The notes: a model not told the origin generated them from the sequence alone. DNA of 64,000 nt from Rhodocollybia butyracea (GCA_015501585.1 JADNRY010000066.1:186001-250000); one strand, 5' to 3'. Numbered from the stretch's first letter, positions 39,266 through 51,439 are shown. Numbers and translations: made by a program.

Positions 39266-42200
39266 ATGTCTACACCACTGTATTGGCCTGGAAAGTACTT
39301 TTTCTATCCGATAGGAAATACGCCTGCTGTTTCCTTCACACGTGATCTTTCCCCGCGAACGCCAGCAAATATACTGTTACTTGGCTGCGGCGATCCTAGA
39401 AGTGTACTTTTTACAGTCTACAATGAACATGACGGAAGTGGTGCGTGCAGTTGGGCAGCCCTTTCGTTTAATTCACCTCCAATATCCTCATATCTATTAG
39501 ACCGCCGATTGGATATCACTTGCAGCGATATTGACCCTGCAATTATAGGTACATTCTTCAATCGGATCCACAGTCTTCCCGCTTAAAGATATGATAGCGA
39601 GAAACATACTTCTTCTGACCATGATTGTCGATAACCGCAACCCTTCCTCGACAATATGGAAGATTTTTTTTTGACATGAAGATTGACCGTGACACCCATT
39701 CGATTCTGCGTGCCCATTGTGAAAAACTCTACCAGCACTCAGTTAGCCAGGAGGCTTGGGCAGGCTCACCGTATGCGGCTATAATCAAATTCTCTACATT
39801 TTATACGTTGCAGGAAGCCCATCGCCACTGGGGACTCTATGTTGAAATGGAGAGGGTTCCCGCAGATAGGCAAAAGTCCATTCGTGATGCTTTCAAGAAG
39901 CAAACTGAGGATACTTTGTCTCCTGGGGCACGACCAGCTGGACCCCTCATGCCCAGTGCCGACTCTGTCTATGATGAGTGTATGAAGCGCTATTCCGCTT
40001 TTGGAGTCTGTGGTTCAACTGTGTCGGCTTCTATGATCAACCCAACATTCGCCTACTCTTTTGTAGGTGAAGGATGCAATGTCCATTATACTACCTTGCC
40101 ACTCACACCATTTCATTCTGCCGCACTTTTTGGGAATGCGACTAAACCACCACGCATGAATGAAGTTATACAATCAGCTCAACATCAATTTGAGCAGTGG
40201 TGTAATGCGTATCGAGAACGGGCTTCACATCCTTCGAGGATCATTTTACGTTTCTTGATCGGTGAAGCAACAGCAGTGTGCCATGCATTTCAGGTGCTCA
40301 ACACCAAGCAGATGTTACAGACTACCGTTCCAGTCTCCCAATGGAGGGCAACCACATTGGCTTTCGACTCCATGCAATATGCTGCATCAGGAAATGCACC
40401 CACCGTCTTCAATGTGATTGACTCCTCTAATCTGACTGACCATGTAGGCCTTTTGAATGTTCTTGTGGCTGCGTTGCCATTGCGCACAGTCGAGGGTATC
40501 ATCTACACGGAATCCTTACTGTATCAGGGGGAGGATGCAACAAAAGAGTTCACGAAACGATTATTCGCTGATTTGGGAACGATGGCTTTACTTCTTGGTG
40601 TTGTTCCTATTGATTATCTATCAGGCTTCTTCTCCAGGTCCAACACCCATGAAATTGTAATGCATGGGCAATTTAATTTTCAGCAGGTCACTACGTGGAA
40701 ATCGCCGAGTTCGGTAGAGCTTCCCGTTGATTGGGCATCCAGCGTTGTTTTCGACAGTGCACAATTGGGAACTTTTCTTTGGGACATGTATTGTCGCATG
40801 TTCCAAGATGAGGACTCGAAGAATTTTTGGGCAAATCACGGGAAAAACGACAGAGCTATTGCAATGTCCGAGTTGCTCAACTACAGCCGAGAAAGCTTTG
40901 TTTTATTCCTAAACCTCATTCGTTCCAATCTTACCATTTCCCCCCAAAATTGGGAGTCGGTAATGAATCGGTTTTACGTCCTCCAAGCCGGTGATACCGC
41001 AATGCCCATGGATACTGTGAATCGACAGGATTTTCATGCATTACTTTATCGATACAATTTATCTCCTTTCTCTCGAGCTGTCTTACCTCGAGTCGGAAGG
41101 TTTGAATATTGGCCGTTTGTGCCTCAGGTGGTGCGCGTCGCACTCTCTGTCCCCCACTCTGTGTTGGAGAACATTTTCACCGGGCCAGACATCGGCACTC
41201 CTGGTCTCCGATGTATTGTACAGGGTATAACTACTTTGAATGTTTTTTCCTCAGTACATGCTGCCTTTGGCCATGTTTCAACCGCAGGTAGCAGGACCTC
41301 TCCCCATATCTTGTTTGAGGAGGATAAAGAGGGCTGGAAAGGCAAATCTCCTCTAGTGCTTTCATTCACAATGCCCACCCAACTACTGGTAACTCTGGAA
41401 CCCCAGCGAAATCTTCGAGTCGGCTTACATATCCACAGTTCACCCGGCCTTTCTAATATGACATGGGTCAAGAAACTAGGTCCTTTCCTTACTGTTTTCA
41501 GCGCTGAATTTCTGGATGACAGCCACGTCCATGTTGTCCCAGAACCTCAGGCTTCGAGTCCCTTCAAGAAGTCTCCTCTTGAGAATCCTACCACGGTCAT
41601 GAGACCTACTAGTATGCTCCAACAAGTTGGAGCCTGCGGCCCAACAGCAGTTACTTTAGACGAAGAATGTGAGATGGCTACTTGGCTATCTGTGCGGATC
41701 AGCATTCAAAATCCCGATGTCATCGTCCAATTTGGTTCTCATGGTGCCACCCCTGATGTGAAGCAACTCTCTCCATCTGTTGTTAGAGTTGCTTTTTCCA
41801 CTGTATCCCAAGATATATCTTTCCCTTATCCTGTAAGGGGAAGCGATCATAGACTGCGACTGGCTCGAAAGTCATTGTATATTGAGGTGGGCGCTGTTTA
41901 CAAGTTTCAAGTCGTACTTTGTTTCTGATTTTCAGGTTCTTTAGCTCCTTGTTCCTCCTGCGGGACCTTTTCAATCTGGGGGTTTGCGGGTCAAACCTTT
42001 TCCATTAACGCTGTCTTCGACACATCACTCAGAGGTTCAAGCTTGGAACATACATTACATCAATCTTTCACGATTACCCACAGTCAATTGCTCACGTCCC
42101 AAGGGTTCTCTTAAATGGCTTGATGAGCATATTGGTTCTATGATGTCCACGAGAGAAAGGAAGATTCGGAAAAAGAAGGAAAAAGATGATATCATGTTTG

Positions 42201-42890
42201 TTAAGGATACTCTGCTCAGTATCATGGTCCGTGCTAGTGGCGTCCAAGGTGGAAAAGCAAAACATCTGTTTTCCCTCGTAGACCATGCAACAAACAACTC
42301 GGATACCCTCATCTTTGTCAGCGATTTAAGGTACGACCAGAGCGCATATACGATAGTATGTGATGCCTTCGTCCTTCCCTACACTGGTGACTTTGTGGAC
42401 AAACATGAAAGGCCCTTCTCGAAACTTATAACTAAAGGCGACCCGGAATATGTGCACCTCATGGAGGGTGAGGTGTGTTCTTGGAAACATCTTATCCCAG
42501 CGTTTGTCGAACGCTGCCGTACTTCCTGGGTCCATGGTGAGAATTGCGAATACAAGGCTGCAGGCAAGATCCCTCTTACTGAAGAGATTGAGGAGATTGC
42601 TATCTGCAGCTGCGGTCAAGGCAAGGATGTTGAAGGGATGTTGAAGAATCCTTTGTGGCGTCCTTTTGCACCCTTCGTCACGCGGATTGCGTTGTCACCC
42701 TTGTTTGCGGTAACATACCTCGAGCCTATCACGAGAGACTTAAAATGCACGTAGGTGCTGGATTTGTCGAGGAAAGGGTAAACCAAAGCTGCAGGAGTGT
42801 AGTAAATGTCACAAAGTCAGGTATTGTGGTCCTGTGTGTCAGAAGAAGGATTGGCCGGTCCACCGTACGCAATGCACCAAGAGCACTTGA
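39266..42890 (+). pseudogene. DUF4470-MYND protein, copy 2, with two homopolymer frame breaks
   Basis: A tandem paralogue of copy 1 with the same exon plan: DUF4470 start (MSTPLYWPGKYFFYPIGNTP), TCSDIDPAIIARN, long middle exon, and a last exon starting after tctttag near 41943. Two single-base gains break the frame relative to copy 1: a run of nine T (39665-39673) where copy 1 has eight, and aaaa near 42742 where copy 1 has three A before the MYND finger. Beyond the second break the MYND finger itself is fully conserved (CWICRGKGKPKLQECSKC-like, VRYCGPVCQ, HRTQC). The close protein similarity elsewhere suggests recent decay or read errors at homopolymers rather than old loss. Confidence 0.75.
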
Positions 42891-44250
42891 TGTTAAGTGG
42901 TTTGTACGTGACTCTGCGTGTTGTCGCTGTGTCTGTAAATACTAAATCTCTGTCTTCCATGACTCAATTAAATAATGTTCTGTATCAAACTAAAAGCAAT
43001 ATGGTGACGAAACTTGGACGAGACTTTGAGTTCAAGGGCAAGACAAAAAAGATATATCGAAAGTTCAGTAGAGAGTTCGTCGTTATTGAAACTCACCAAA
43101 ACTCCCACCAGCACTACCAGTACCGTACAGCTCAACCCGCACACTGAGGGCGCTAGCTTCCGCGCAGAATAAATAAAAGTGTCTCCACCCGTCGAGCCGG
43201 AAATAGAATGCTACTTAATTCCGGGATCTTTGCGACACTGAGGAGCTAGGATAAATGCGGAGGACCTATTGAAGTATAAGGATATCCTGGTATCATAAAA
43301 TGAGAGTTTTTTACCTCTTTGGATCAAAACAGATCTTTTACCTTGCTTTACCTGGTTTGTCTGTGAATGGATCATCTTCATTTTGCCCTTGTCCTCGTTC
43401 TATTACGGGGAGAATACGGTAGTAGTAGCAGCGAGTGTGGGCAAGGTCCTATTATACGGCATGATTGGTGGGCTCAGGATAAGAAAACTTTCCAAAACGC
43501 TCGTATCGATTACCTAATGCTTGAAGACGGATTTGACGTGACGCTGACTTTCTTTCTACTACGCATATACTCAAATATAGCGAACTCATTTGAAGAGTGT
43601 TAATGAACTGCTAAACAGACACTATCGATTGAAGATATTCTCGGCAGAAGGCACCCAAAACGCTATGTCCAATCGGCTCTACTCTGGTTCCAACCACCTT
43701 CAATCAAGGGAAAGGGCTCTGATAATAATTCCCATTCAAAAGTCTCTTTCTTCTCAAACTTTCGCCCTCAACGATTTCCAATCGTCGTATGGCTTACCAA
43801 GAACATCTGAATAGATTCTTCGTTAGAGGGTAAATACCAAATACCCTTGAAAATAGACGATATCTGCAAGATATCTGAATGCTGTGATGGCGTCGCAATG
43901 CCGATATTTTGAGCCAGAGCCAGCGACCAGCGTAACATTGCAAGCACAAGAGCCGCTGGCGTGAGTGCAAATGTGGAAGATGACTCGGATCCCTCGACAC
44001 ACAGTGTACTGATCATAATTTGCCTACACAACAGCTGAGGACGGACAGTTTTGCTAGGTATATAGTAAGCCTTCAAGCTTTAGCGCTTGAGCGCTGACGT
44101 TTAAATGGAAAAGTACTCCCATACTGGGAGAAAGATAGTGATTCTATCATCATGTCTGGCAACGACACTACTCTTCCACCTTTGAGTTTTTTTTGGGAAA
44201 GCTTCTGCCATCCCATGAGCCGATCATCTGCAAAAAGGCTAATCCCAGAA
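42891..44250. other. Intergenic region, no gene seen
   Basis: About 1.4 kb after copy 2. Frames are short and show no family resemblance or intron logic. The tRNA gene begins at its right end. Confidence 0.45.
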
Positions 44251-44347
44251 GGGCCTGACCGGGAATTGAACCCGGGACCTCGTCGAAAGACTCAAAGATA
44301 AGCGCTTAAAGCCCTAACAACGAATCATACTCCTAGACCATCAGGCC
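44251..44347 (-). tRNA. tRNA-Pro (anticodon AGG) with a 25-nt intron
   Basis: Read on the minus strand, a 7-bp acceptor stem GGCCTGA/TCAGGCC is perfect. The D arm (TGGTCTAGGAG, also the A box), an anticodon stem CGTTG/CGACG with one G-U pair, and a T arm CCCGG/CCGGG around GTTCAAT (B box) follow. The anticodon loop reads TTAGGG before a 25-nt insertion at the canonical 37/38 position. The mature length is 72 nt plus the added CCA. The body matches fungal proline tRNAs. Confidence 0.9.
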
Positions 44348-44668
44348 ATGAAACATGGTGGAAAGCTGCGAACTTCCTTCCAGGCCAGTGTTTTCAATGC
44401 AAAGATTTGAAACGTAGGACGACTAGCTTCGGGTTTGCCGGACATGGTCCTTGCTCTATCCAACTATCCGATTATCCGAGTACAACCGTATTGTACTATT
44501 CCATTGAGAGAAACGGTCATCCCTTCCGAGCTCATAGGACATTGCTAAACTCGATCGGCGTTGGCAAGCTCCACTCCTCCAGACCGTCATTTGGCAGCTA
44601 GAAAAGCCTATAAAGGTTGTTTCTCCTTCGCAAGTTTAACCAGAATCACCATCATTCACAGTCACAAC

Positions 44669-45255
44669 ATGATGAAAACATCCTTCCCTCTACCTTCTAC
44701 GCGCTCCTTGCCAGTTCTAGGTGTTGCTCTGTGCTGCTCATGCAAACCCGAACATCGAGATTCCGTCCGCAGGATCGACTTTGGTCGCTGGTTCTGAGGT
44801 CACCATCATGGTTCAGGATACGGTGGAAACTTTTTCGGCTTCTTTTTACGATGCTCACTCACCGTACCATATTTCCAGGCGTATGCTCAACCTATTATCG
44901 AAGCCAGTCTTACAATTGGCCTGACTCCTTGCACGGAGGCCGCTTGCCCTGCCCCCAATTCAGAGATACTGCATGTGCTTTACATCGGAGGATTTGACCC
45001 TCAGAGACCCGTAACTCCTGTCTCCTACGACCCCGGCAGTGTTGCTTTCCAGAACTTCACTGTTACCATACCTTCTGATGCCGTTGCTGGTGCCTATACA
45101 CTGGGAGTTTTTCACACTTACTGGGGTGAAAGTGCAAGTGGTTTCCCTTCTGAACCTTGTACATGTTATTGACGCGCATTCGAATATTAGCATCGCTCTA
45201 CTCCAGTCCCGGATCCGACAACGCTACTACGGCTGTCACTGTGGTTTCCGCTTAG
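44669..45255 (+). pseudogene. Small secreted protein gene, copy with a frame break in the signal peptide
   Basis: Compared with the intact copy on the minus strand (56622-57198), exon 1 matches from HANPNIEIPSAGSTL onward, then intron, exon 2 (AQPIIEASLTIGLTPCTEAA and ILHVLYIGGFDPQRPVTPV) and a last exon ending NATTAVTVVSA. The signal-peptide part starting at ATG 44669 is one base out of frame with HANP; dropping a single t in ctgtgctgct would restore it. The donor of intron 1 is also weak (gtggaa). I therefore read it as a recently broken copy. Confidence 0.65.
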
Positions 45256-45660
45256 ATTACAAATTTGTCGTACTTACCTCGGTGTTTGAATCACATCGAA
45301 GAATTGTTCATTTCTTGGGACACATGTATGTCGATATGGGCCATCTTGGGCAAGACATGATCGAATGAGTGGTCGCTAGACTCATCGAAACGAACATCGC
45401 GAGAAAGTAACTGTCCACGGTGTAATACTAACCTCCTACTTCAAGCCGAGAGACTGAAGCTGCGTCTATAGGTGAGTATCTCTGACGATGGATCGATGTG
45501 CCCGCTCCTGGCCCGCTCTTTGTGGGGATATTTGGGCCTTGGGATATCCCAGCGCGCAAGTGTGAAATGAACCCGTAACGATGGGCTGGACCGGCATAAT
45601 CCGATAATACGTACTCCTTTTGTCTTCTCAACACAGTCGTACACTGGAAAGCTCAAGAAT
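45240..45660. repeat. Duplicated segment, copy A (secreted gene 3' flank plus PX fragment)
   Basis: This block recurs at 50400-51400 and 54970-55390 with the same order of landmarks: the end of the secreted gene, a gagtggtcgctag stretch, gcgtctataggtgag, a gatcgatgtgcccgctcctggcc run and a ccttggga block. In the minus direction its right end still encodes VYDCVEKTKGV, matching VYDCVVKTKEV of the intact PX gene, but the rest of that gene is lost. Confidence 0.8.
45530..45534. other. Empty site of the solo LTR
   Basis: atttg followed by ggcc here is the uninterrupted version of the place where copy B carries the 275-bp solo LTR. It shows what the target looked like before insertion. Confidence 0.75.
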
Positions 45661-45689
45661 CGACAGAACAGACCGATATACAAATGTTT

Positions 45690-46440
45690 TAGCAGAGACC
45701 AGCGCGAAGCGGAAGAACTGGATGCAGATATTCTCAGCGTGCTCGGAAATGTATGGAACCATGGTGGCGGGTCACTTTCTACATAACTGCATCAGCACAA
45801 AAGCGCGTTTTATTGGGGTGTATTGTACGTCCGCTGTGTCCCCACCCGAACAAGTCGTTGACTAGTAGATAGACAAGTGAAAAAAAGGCTCTTCACGAAT
45901 GAGACAGCGAGGTTTTGTAGCCTCAATGCATCTTTTGCTCATTGCAATGCAGATACATACACAAAAGCAGTTTCCCTTTCCGTCAAAACCGCGATTAACG
46001 ATCCGTGCGTTTTCGATGTGTTTACCTACTTCCACTCAACTATTCACTCTAGTGAAGCTCATCATCTGTCACGGATACCCGAAGCTCTAGATATTATCTA
46101 TCGCGCTCTCTCAATCTGCCCTTGGAACTGGTAAGTCTGGTAGCTCTGCTCGGAGCAGATTACTTTGTCAGAAGCTTATGGCTGATGGCCAAAGAGGAAG
46201 AAGGTTTCCAGCATTTACCCAGTCCCAAGGCCAATTCGAGACGACGTTCGAAATAGATCTCAATCGGATTGAAGATATATATCTATTCCAATATCCTTTC
46301 TCCCCGGAAACTCTAAATCCTCTTGACACTTTGAATTAGGTATATCCTACATCTTCTTGAGGACCGATCGAAACAAACTGCCCATACTATTATCTCTCGC
46401 TGAAATTCTTCTTCTTATCGATCAGAATCGATCGGAAGCT
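45690..46440. other. Segment present in unit A only
   Basis: In unit B the sequence goes directly from the PX fragment (cacaccgat) to tatgctctcttattcg at about 51448; in unit A roughly 750 extra bases lie between the equivalents. Either an insertion in A or a deletion in B. No gene is recognised. Confidence 0.5.
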
Positions 46441-47530
46441 TGCTGTATAGTTGGTATGCTCTCTTATTCGTCATTTTTGGGTTCGACTCAGGCTGATTGT
46501 TCTTAGGGTATCCGGATACAGCCGTTACGTATTTTCGACCAACTACACAGCTGGATAACCAGCCTGGACGTTGATGAGCTTCGGATACCCATCAAGTCCT
46601 TTTAGAAAGCTTTAGGTAGGATATTTTTAAAGATTGTATCTTGTCCAGCGTTTCGAAAAGACAATAACAAGGAAGATTAGCGACCATAGGGCGAACTTGG
46701 AGCAGCAGACGGATCGATGAGGATGGCCCGGTATGTGCTTTTCTACTATCAACAAATTATGAACTAAGGTCAGCTGCGCCGTTCGCCGTCTACGGTAATA
46801 TCCTTGCTGACTGTATTTTATCTGAAGCCTCCATCCGGGAAGGCCTTGGCAACTGTGATGAACAACTTTCATAAGATCTCGCTGTCGCTGTTCATGTAGA
46901 TTTCATCGTCTCCAAGATGTTTTTCTAGAACTTTCGACATTATACCTTGTCACACACATGCACTGAAACTTTTGGACTCGAACGCCCTGTCACCGTGTAA
47001 ATGCTCAAACAAATTGAGTTTACATCACTCAACGTGAGCTTTAGAGCAGACCCACCATCTCACGACAGACTGCCGACGGTCTCGCGGAGTAATTGATGTC
47101 TACAACGTAGCCAAATATCACGAGTCGGACAACAGCAACTTGAAACTTGCATACGGTTCAAATTACTCATGGTCAATCGCATTGGGGAACCTATGATATT
47201 TTGGAGATTTTCTACAGAGGCTCAATATTCAATGGGTACTGGCGAACTAAGAAGTGTTACTGCATGAGCACAGGAGACTCAGTAGTCTTAGTATCAGTCT
47301 ATCAGATTAGGCATTTTTACTTGAGCAAGGTAGTAGACCTCATACTCATGCATGATGTTCTACCGCGGTCATTGGTGACCGTACTGCATCATGCCCTCCC
47401 TCTCTTTATTGTCCAAAGAGTACTCAATCTGTTCTTGACAAGGAACATCCAGCAGCTCTACCACCGACACCTTTAAGCCTTGGTGTAAGAATCTGCAATT
47501 GTTTTCTGCTCAAATTGAATTATCACCATT
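46440..47530. repeat. Duplicated non-coding segment, unit A (counterpart 51440-52360)
   Basis: Long stretches align to 51440-52360, for example around ggccttggcaactgt, atcacgagtcg and ggtgaccg. Frames are broken in both copies, so the shared sequence is either intergenic or the trace of an old gene that I cannot name. Confidence 0.65.
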
Positions 47531-47543
47531 TTCACGTCGTCAC

Positions 47544-47608
47544 TGAATGGGAATCCCCACATGACGAAGCATGACGGTCATGCTTCGTCATGTGGGGATT
47601 CCCATTCA
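47544..47608. repeat. Perfect 65-bp palindrome
   Basis: Two 32-nt arms that are exact reverse complements (47544-47575 and 47577-47608) surround a single g at 47576. The unit B counterpart near 52380-52420 has only the right-arm sequence in degenerate form, so the left arm was created in A after duplication. As DNA it could extrude a near-loopless cruciform; as RNA it would fold into a long hairpin. Confidence 0.95.
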
Positions 47609-47959
47609 AGAACAAATACGAGGCTTGTACGTAGGCCTTGTCTTTGTCATTTCCAGTGCATGTTCCGGCGACTCAATCGCGCTGTAGCACAGACCGCATT
47701 TCGGATGTACACGTTCCACCGACTACCATTCGTGGTTCGGACTGGAGTTGCTTCGGTGCTAATGGTGTGTCAACAGCAAGGTTGAGGTAATCGCTTCTTC
47801 GAATCTGTGTTTCTTTTGTATTTCCTCTCCAGAGCGTCGACCGTATCCAGCACCTTCACTAAGGTAATTCCCGGGTTTCTATACTGTAGACCGAAATGAG
47901 TCAAACGAAGTGACAAGAATGACACTCTTCGCTCAGTACCCAGGGTTTGACCTTATTGG

Positions 47960-47967
47960 TATATAAA
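47960..47967 (+). promoter_or_regulatory. TATA box of AMP-forming ligase A
   Basis: tatataaa lies 96 bases before the ATG at 48063. It sits in a block conserved with unit B that also contains ctttcttcactaagg-like sequence, tcaaacgaagtgacaagaatg and a pyrimidine run just before the start. Conservation of the block in both copies suggests both promoters are kept. Confidence 0.65.
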
Positions 47968-48062
47968 CCTCTCCTAGTACTGCATCTCTCCCCCAGGTAC
48001 CCAAATCTTTTCTAGATATCAACAAAACGTGCGACTTATTATCAAAACATACTGTTGGCCTC

Positions 48063-50031
48063 ATGCTACCACTCCTCAGTCACCTAACCAACCTCGAAGA
48101 TGCAGTTTCTCGCTTTCCCTCCAGAGCTGCATTCAAAATTCCTAACGTCAATCCCCAAACTGACGAAATCGAGGATTGGACCGATATCACTTTCCACCAG
48201 TTCTCTCTTGATATTGAACATCTTGCTCGGTACTGGTATCACGTTTTGAGAGAAACTAATGAGATTCCTCAGAGGTCTGTCATTGCTTTGAGGTGAGTTG
48301 GATGCATCGGGTATTTAGAGATTACCATCAATAAATGAATGGACTGACTCTATAACCCCTCCCCCAGTATTGTGGGATACAAGTACCTCGATCTCGTGCA
48401 CGTATACGCGATCTCACGAGCTGGTTATACCCTCCAACTCGTCGATTTATTTCAAGGTGCCAACTATAGCATTATCCAAGGCACCATCGAACAGGCAAAT
48501 GCCCGTGCTTTGATCTATGAGTCGATATACAGAGATATCATCCGTGACATACCTATTCCCAGTTTCACTACAGTTACTCTTGCGTGTCCGACGAGCCATC
48601 TACTCCCTGAGCTACCTAATGTCACAGGCTCCGACCTCGCGATCATCTTCCAGACGAGTGGATCCACCTCGGGAAAATCCAAGATTGTCCCCTGCAGCTT
48701 TAGCCGGTTGAATGGTATTGTTCGTAAAGCAACAACAGGTCCCCCGAATCATGAGAAACCGGATGTCGTATGTTGGAGGTGAGAACTCATCCGACTCGTA
48801 ACTGATATCTACCAGCGATCTGACGCTGCTGACAGCGGGAGCATCGCTCACATAGCTCAATTCGCGAGTACGTTTCCATCTACCAACCATCTACTATAGG
48901 CTTTTCTACTTAAGATCTTGAACCTTTACAGCTCTCATCATAGCGATATACCATACATCCTGCATGATTCAATACAAACGCGACCAACCCTCTACTTGTG
49001 AAGTAGTCGATATGATCAACAGATGCAAGATGAACAAAGTCTTGATGTTTCCACATTTTCTTGTGAAACATATTCGCGCGTCACGTACAGATCCTAATAT
49101 TTTGCGTGCTCTCGTATCTTTGGATGAGATTATATTCACTGGAGCTAGCTTTGGGAGTCCAGAAGATGAAGAGTGGGCTTGGAAGAATGGTATGAATATT
49201 GTGGTAAGCTCTTTTCGCTCTCCTAACCGCCTGTTGCTTCTCCCCATACTTATTCGTTTTTATGCAGAATGCATACGCAACCACCGAATGTGGTGGGCTT
49301 ATCCTTATCTCAGAAGGACTCCGGAAGTCTCGCCAAAATTACCTGAGACGGTTCCCGGGCTGCCCTCTGGTCAAGTTTGTTCCTATTTCAGACGACTCAG
49401 ATCTGCTGGAAGTAGTCATTCCCCCTGAAGCCCCCGAATGCCCCGATGTATCGCTTAGATCGTCTGACGGTGAATCCTGATGTCTCCCACTAGACCGATT
49501 CCTGGACTGATCCTGGAGATTCCTAGGTAACTTCCACACCAAGGATCTCTTCCGCGAGGTTGAACCAGGACAATACGTCTTTTGTTGTCGAAATGATGAT
49601 CGAATCAATATGGAAAATTGTGGTTTGTGTGACACTAAGTAAGTTCTTCACTAATCCCCTCGCCTAACCTCATCGTTTGCCTTTCTAGAGCCATCGAAGA
49701 TAATGCTCGAACGCTTTGTCATGATATCATCTCAGACTGTGTGGTAGTAGGTAATGGTCGTCCATCGCCAGTCCTAATTGTGGAGGCATCACCCACCACT
49801 TCCGGGCCAGTGAGCACTGATCTTGAACTTAAAACCGAAATCTTCCGCCGAATCCATCCCTTCCACACCACTCGGTACCTGCACGAACGTATCGCTTCTT
49901 CGAATATGATATTCGTCGTACCTTTGGGCACCCTACCACGAACGAAGTCAAAAGGGACAGTGAGGAGGAAGATTGTGGAAGACATGGTCAAGGAAAAGCT
50001 GGATCAACTATTTCCAAAGCACTCAGTATAA
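48063..50031 (+). CDS. AMP-forming adenylating enzyme (NRPS-like adenylation domain), copy A
   Basis: Seven exons join in frame: 48063-48292, 48368-48778, 48836-48867, 48932-49203, 49268-49469, 49527-49638, 49689-50031, giving 533 residues. The phosphate-binding loop FQTSGSTSGKSKIVP, NAYATTECGG (motif A5-like) and NFHTKDLFREV (A8 region) place it in the ANL superfamily, and GTVRRKIVEDMVKEKL gives the C-terminal A10 lysine region. Such enzymes activate a carboxylic acid as an acyl-adenylate. The protein ends after the adenylation domain: there is no carrier domain or reductase, in contrast to the usual NRPS-like reductases of mushrooms. Substrate unknown. It pairs with copy B, 4.8 kb downstream, in the same orientation. 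The start is the ATG right after the conserved tgttggcctc leader. Confidence 0.9.
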
Positions 50032-50204
50032 ATTCGCTTGGTTACAATTTCACAACCATGAATGCGGAAGTAAAATAGTGATAAATGTAAGAGCCGAGAG
50101 CAAAGTGTACGAATTATCACATGTATATGGATATGGATTACCCGGGGAAACTTGTTAGTTTTCGTTTTTCTGCCCCACTGGCAGATGTTCTTCCTCTCAT
50201 CATT

Positions 50205-50425
50205 CAACCCGGTTCGGAGATACTGCGTGTATGTACTTTACGCCAAAGGATTTGACCCTCGAAGATGCGTAACTCCTGTCTCCTACAATTCCGCCAGTTT
50301 GCTTTCCAGAACTTCACACTGTACCCTCTGATGCCATTGCTGGTAGGATGTTTTTCACACTCAATTCACACTTGCTGGGTAGAAAGTGCAAGTAGCCTGA
50401 CACTGCTATGTACCATGGTCTGGTT
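50205..50425 (+). pseudogene. Fragment of the small secreted protein gene
   Basis: The piece from ggagatactgcgtgtatgtac to the stop region matches exon 2 and part of the last exon of the 44.7 and 57.2 kb copies (GFDP, TPVSY, LLVGCFSH-type remains of AGTYTLGVFH). Small deletions and frame changes prevent any product. It forms the left edge of duplicated unit B. Confidence 0.75.
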
Positions 50426-51410
50426 TCTGCTTGGATTTCAAAGTTATCATACTTACCTTGGGAGTCTAGAGTTGTTTGGATTGCATTAGGGAATTGTTGA
50501 GCCAAACTTTTATTGCCATCTTGAGTACTAACATATTGAATGAGTCAGTGATAACTGGTGCAAGTAAATCTATTGAAATGAGTGTCATTATCACAACAGT
50601 TGGTATCGAATATTGATTACCTGTTAATATGCAGATTTTGCACCTGGCTTGTAGCCGCTTACAAGTTGAAGTAAGATCTGTGGGAATACTTGCAAGTCCC
50701 AATACCTGTTTCCCACGAGTGATGAGAAAAAATATCGAATGAGTGGTCGCTAGATTCATTGAAACGAGCGTCATCGCGAGTACAGAAAACGCACAAGTAT
50801 CTGTCCACAATGTAATCTTTCAACTTCCCGCACGTGTCAAGCCGAGCGACTGAGGCTGCGTCTATAGGTGAGCATCTCTGATGATGGATCGATGTGCGCG
50901 CTCCTGGCCCGCTCTTGGTGGCGATATTTGTGTTGGATATCACAAGATATCAGTATCATTGTTATGATTGATCAAGCTCATAGTTATCTCACACTCATTA
51001 TTGACACGTACTTACACGTACTTATTTCCTATCACCCCCATTACCAGTATATAAGCAGTAGCTAGATATACGCTACCTCATCCGATTGCCCCTCTCTCAG
51101 TGCTGTAGGGGGCAAACGGAATATATTGTGCTTTTCACTTTATTCTGCCGTTGTGCTATATATTATCCCGAGTGGTAATATCGTGTTCTATTTTATTATC
51201 CAACAATTTGGGCCTTGGGATGTCCCAGTGCGCAAGTGTGGAATGAACCCGTAACGATACGTACTTCTCTCTGGATAGAGACGTTGACAGTCACGCCGGG
51301 GCTGAGCGCTGAAGGCCCGGGCGGCTTTGATCGGAGTGTGAAAGATTCAAAACCTTTTGTCTTCTCAACAGTCTTCTCAGCGCGGTCGTACACTGGAAAA
51401 GCTCTGAGCA
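50400..51410. repeat. Duplicated segment, copy B (with solo LTR inside)
   Basis: Matches copy A (45240-45660) and copy C (54970-55390) outside the LTR insertion. After the LTR it continues with gggccttgggatgtccc and ends in a minus-strand remnant of the PX coding exon (PVYDRAEKT, compare VYDCVVKT). Confidence 0.75.
50926..51210. mobile_element. Solo LTR (275 bp) with 5-bp target site duplication
   Basis: The LTR spans 50931-51205. It begins TGTTGGAT and ends ATCCAACA, an exact 8-bp inverted terminal pair with TG...CA ends. It is flanked by atttg on both sides (50926-50930 and 51206-51210). The same site without insertion is visible in copy A at 45530. A TATA-like tatataag (51048-51055) is consistent with an LTR promoter. 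No internal coding region remains, so it is the product of LTR-LTR recombination. Size and ends suit a Copia-type element, but the family cannot be proved. Confidence 0.92.
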
Positions 51411-51439
51411 CATGAAATACACGAAGCTCTGACAGAACA

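Noticed and set aside
46627..46872. 81-codon minus-strand frame with hydrophobic end
   Set aside because: The counterpart in unit B (51446-51724) diverges with frame changes, and no motif is shared beyond the DNA similarity.
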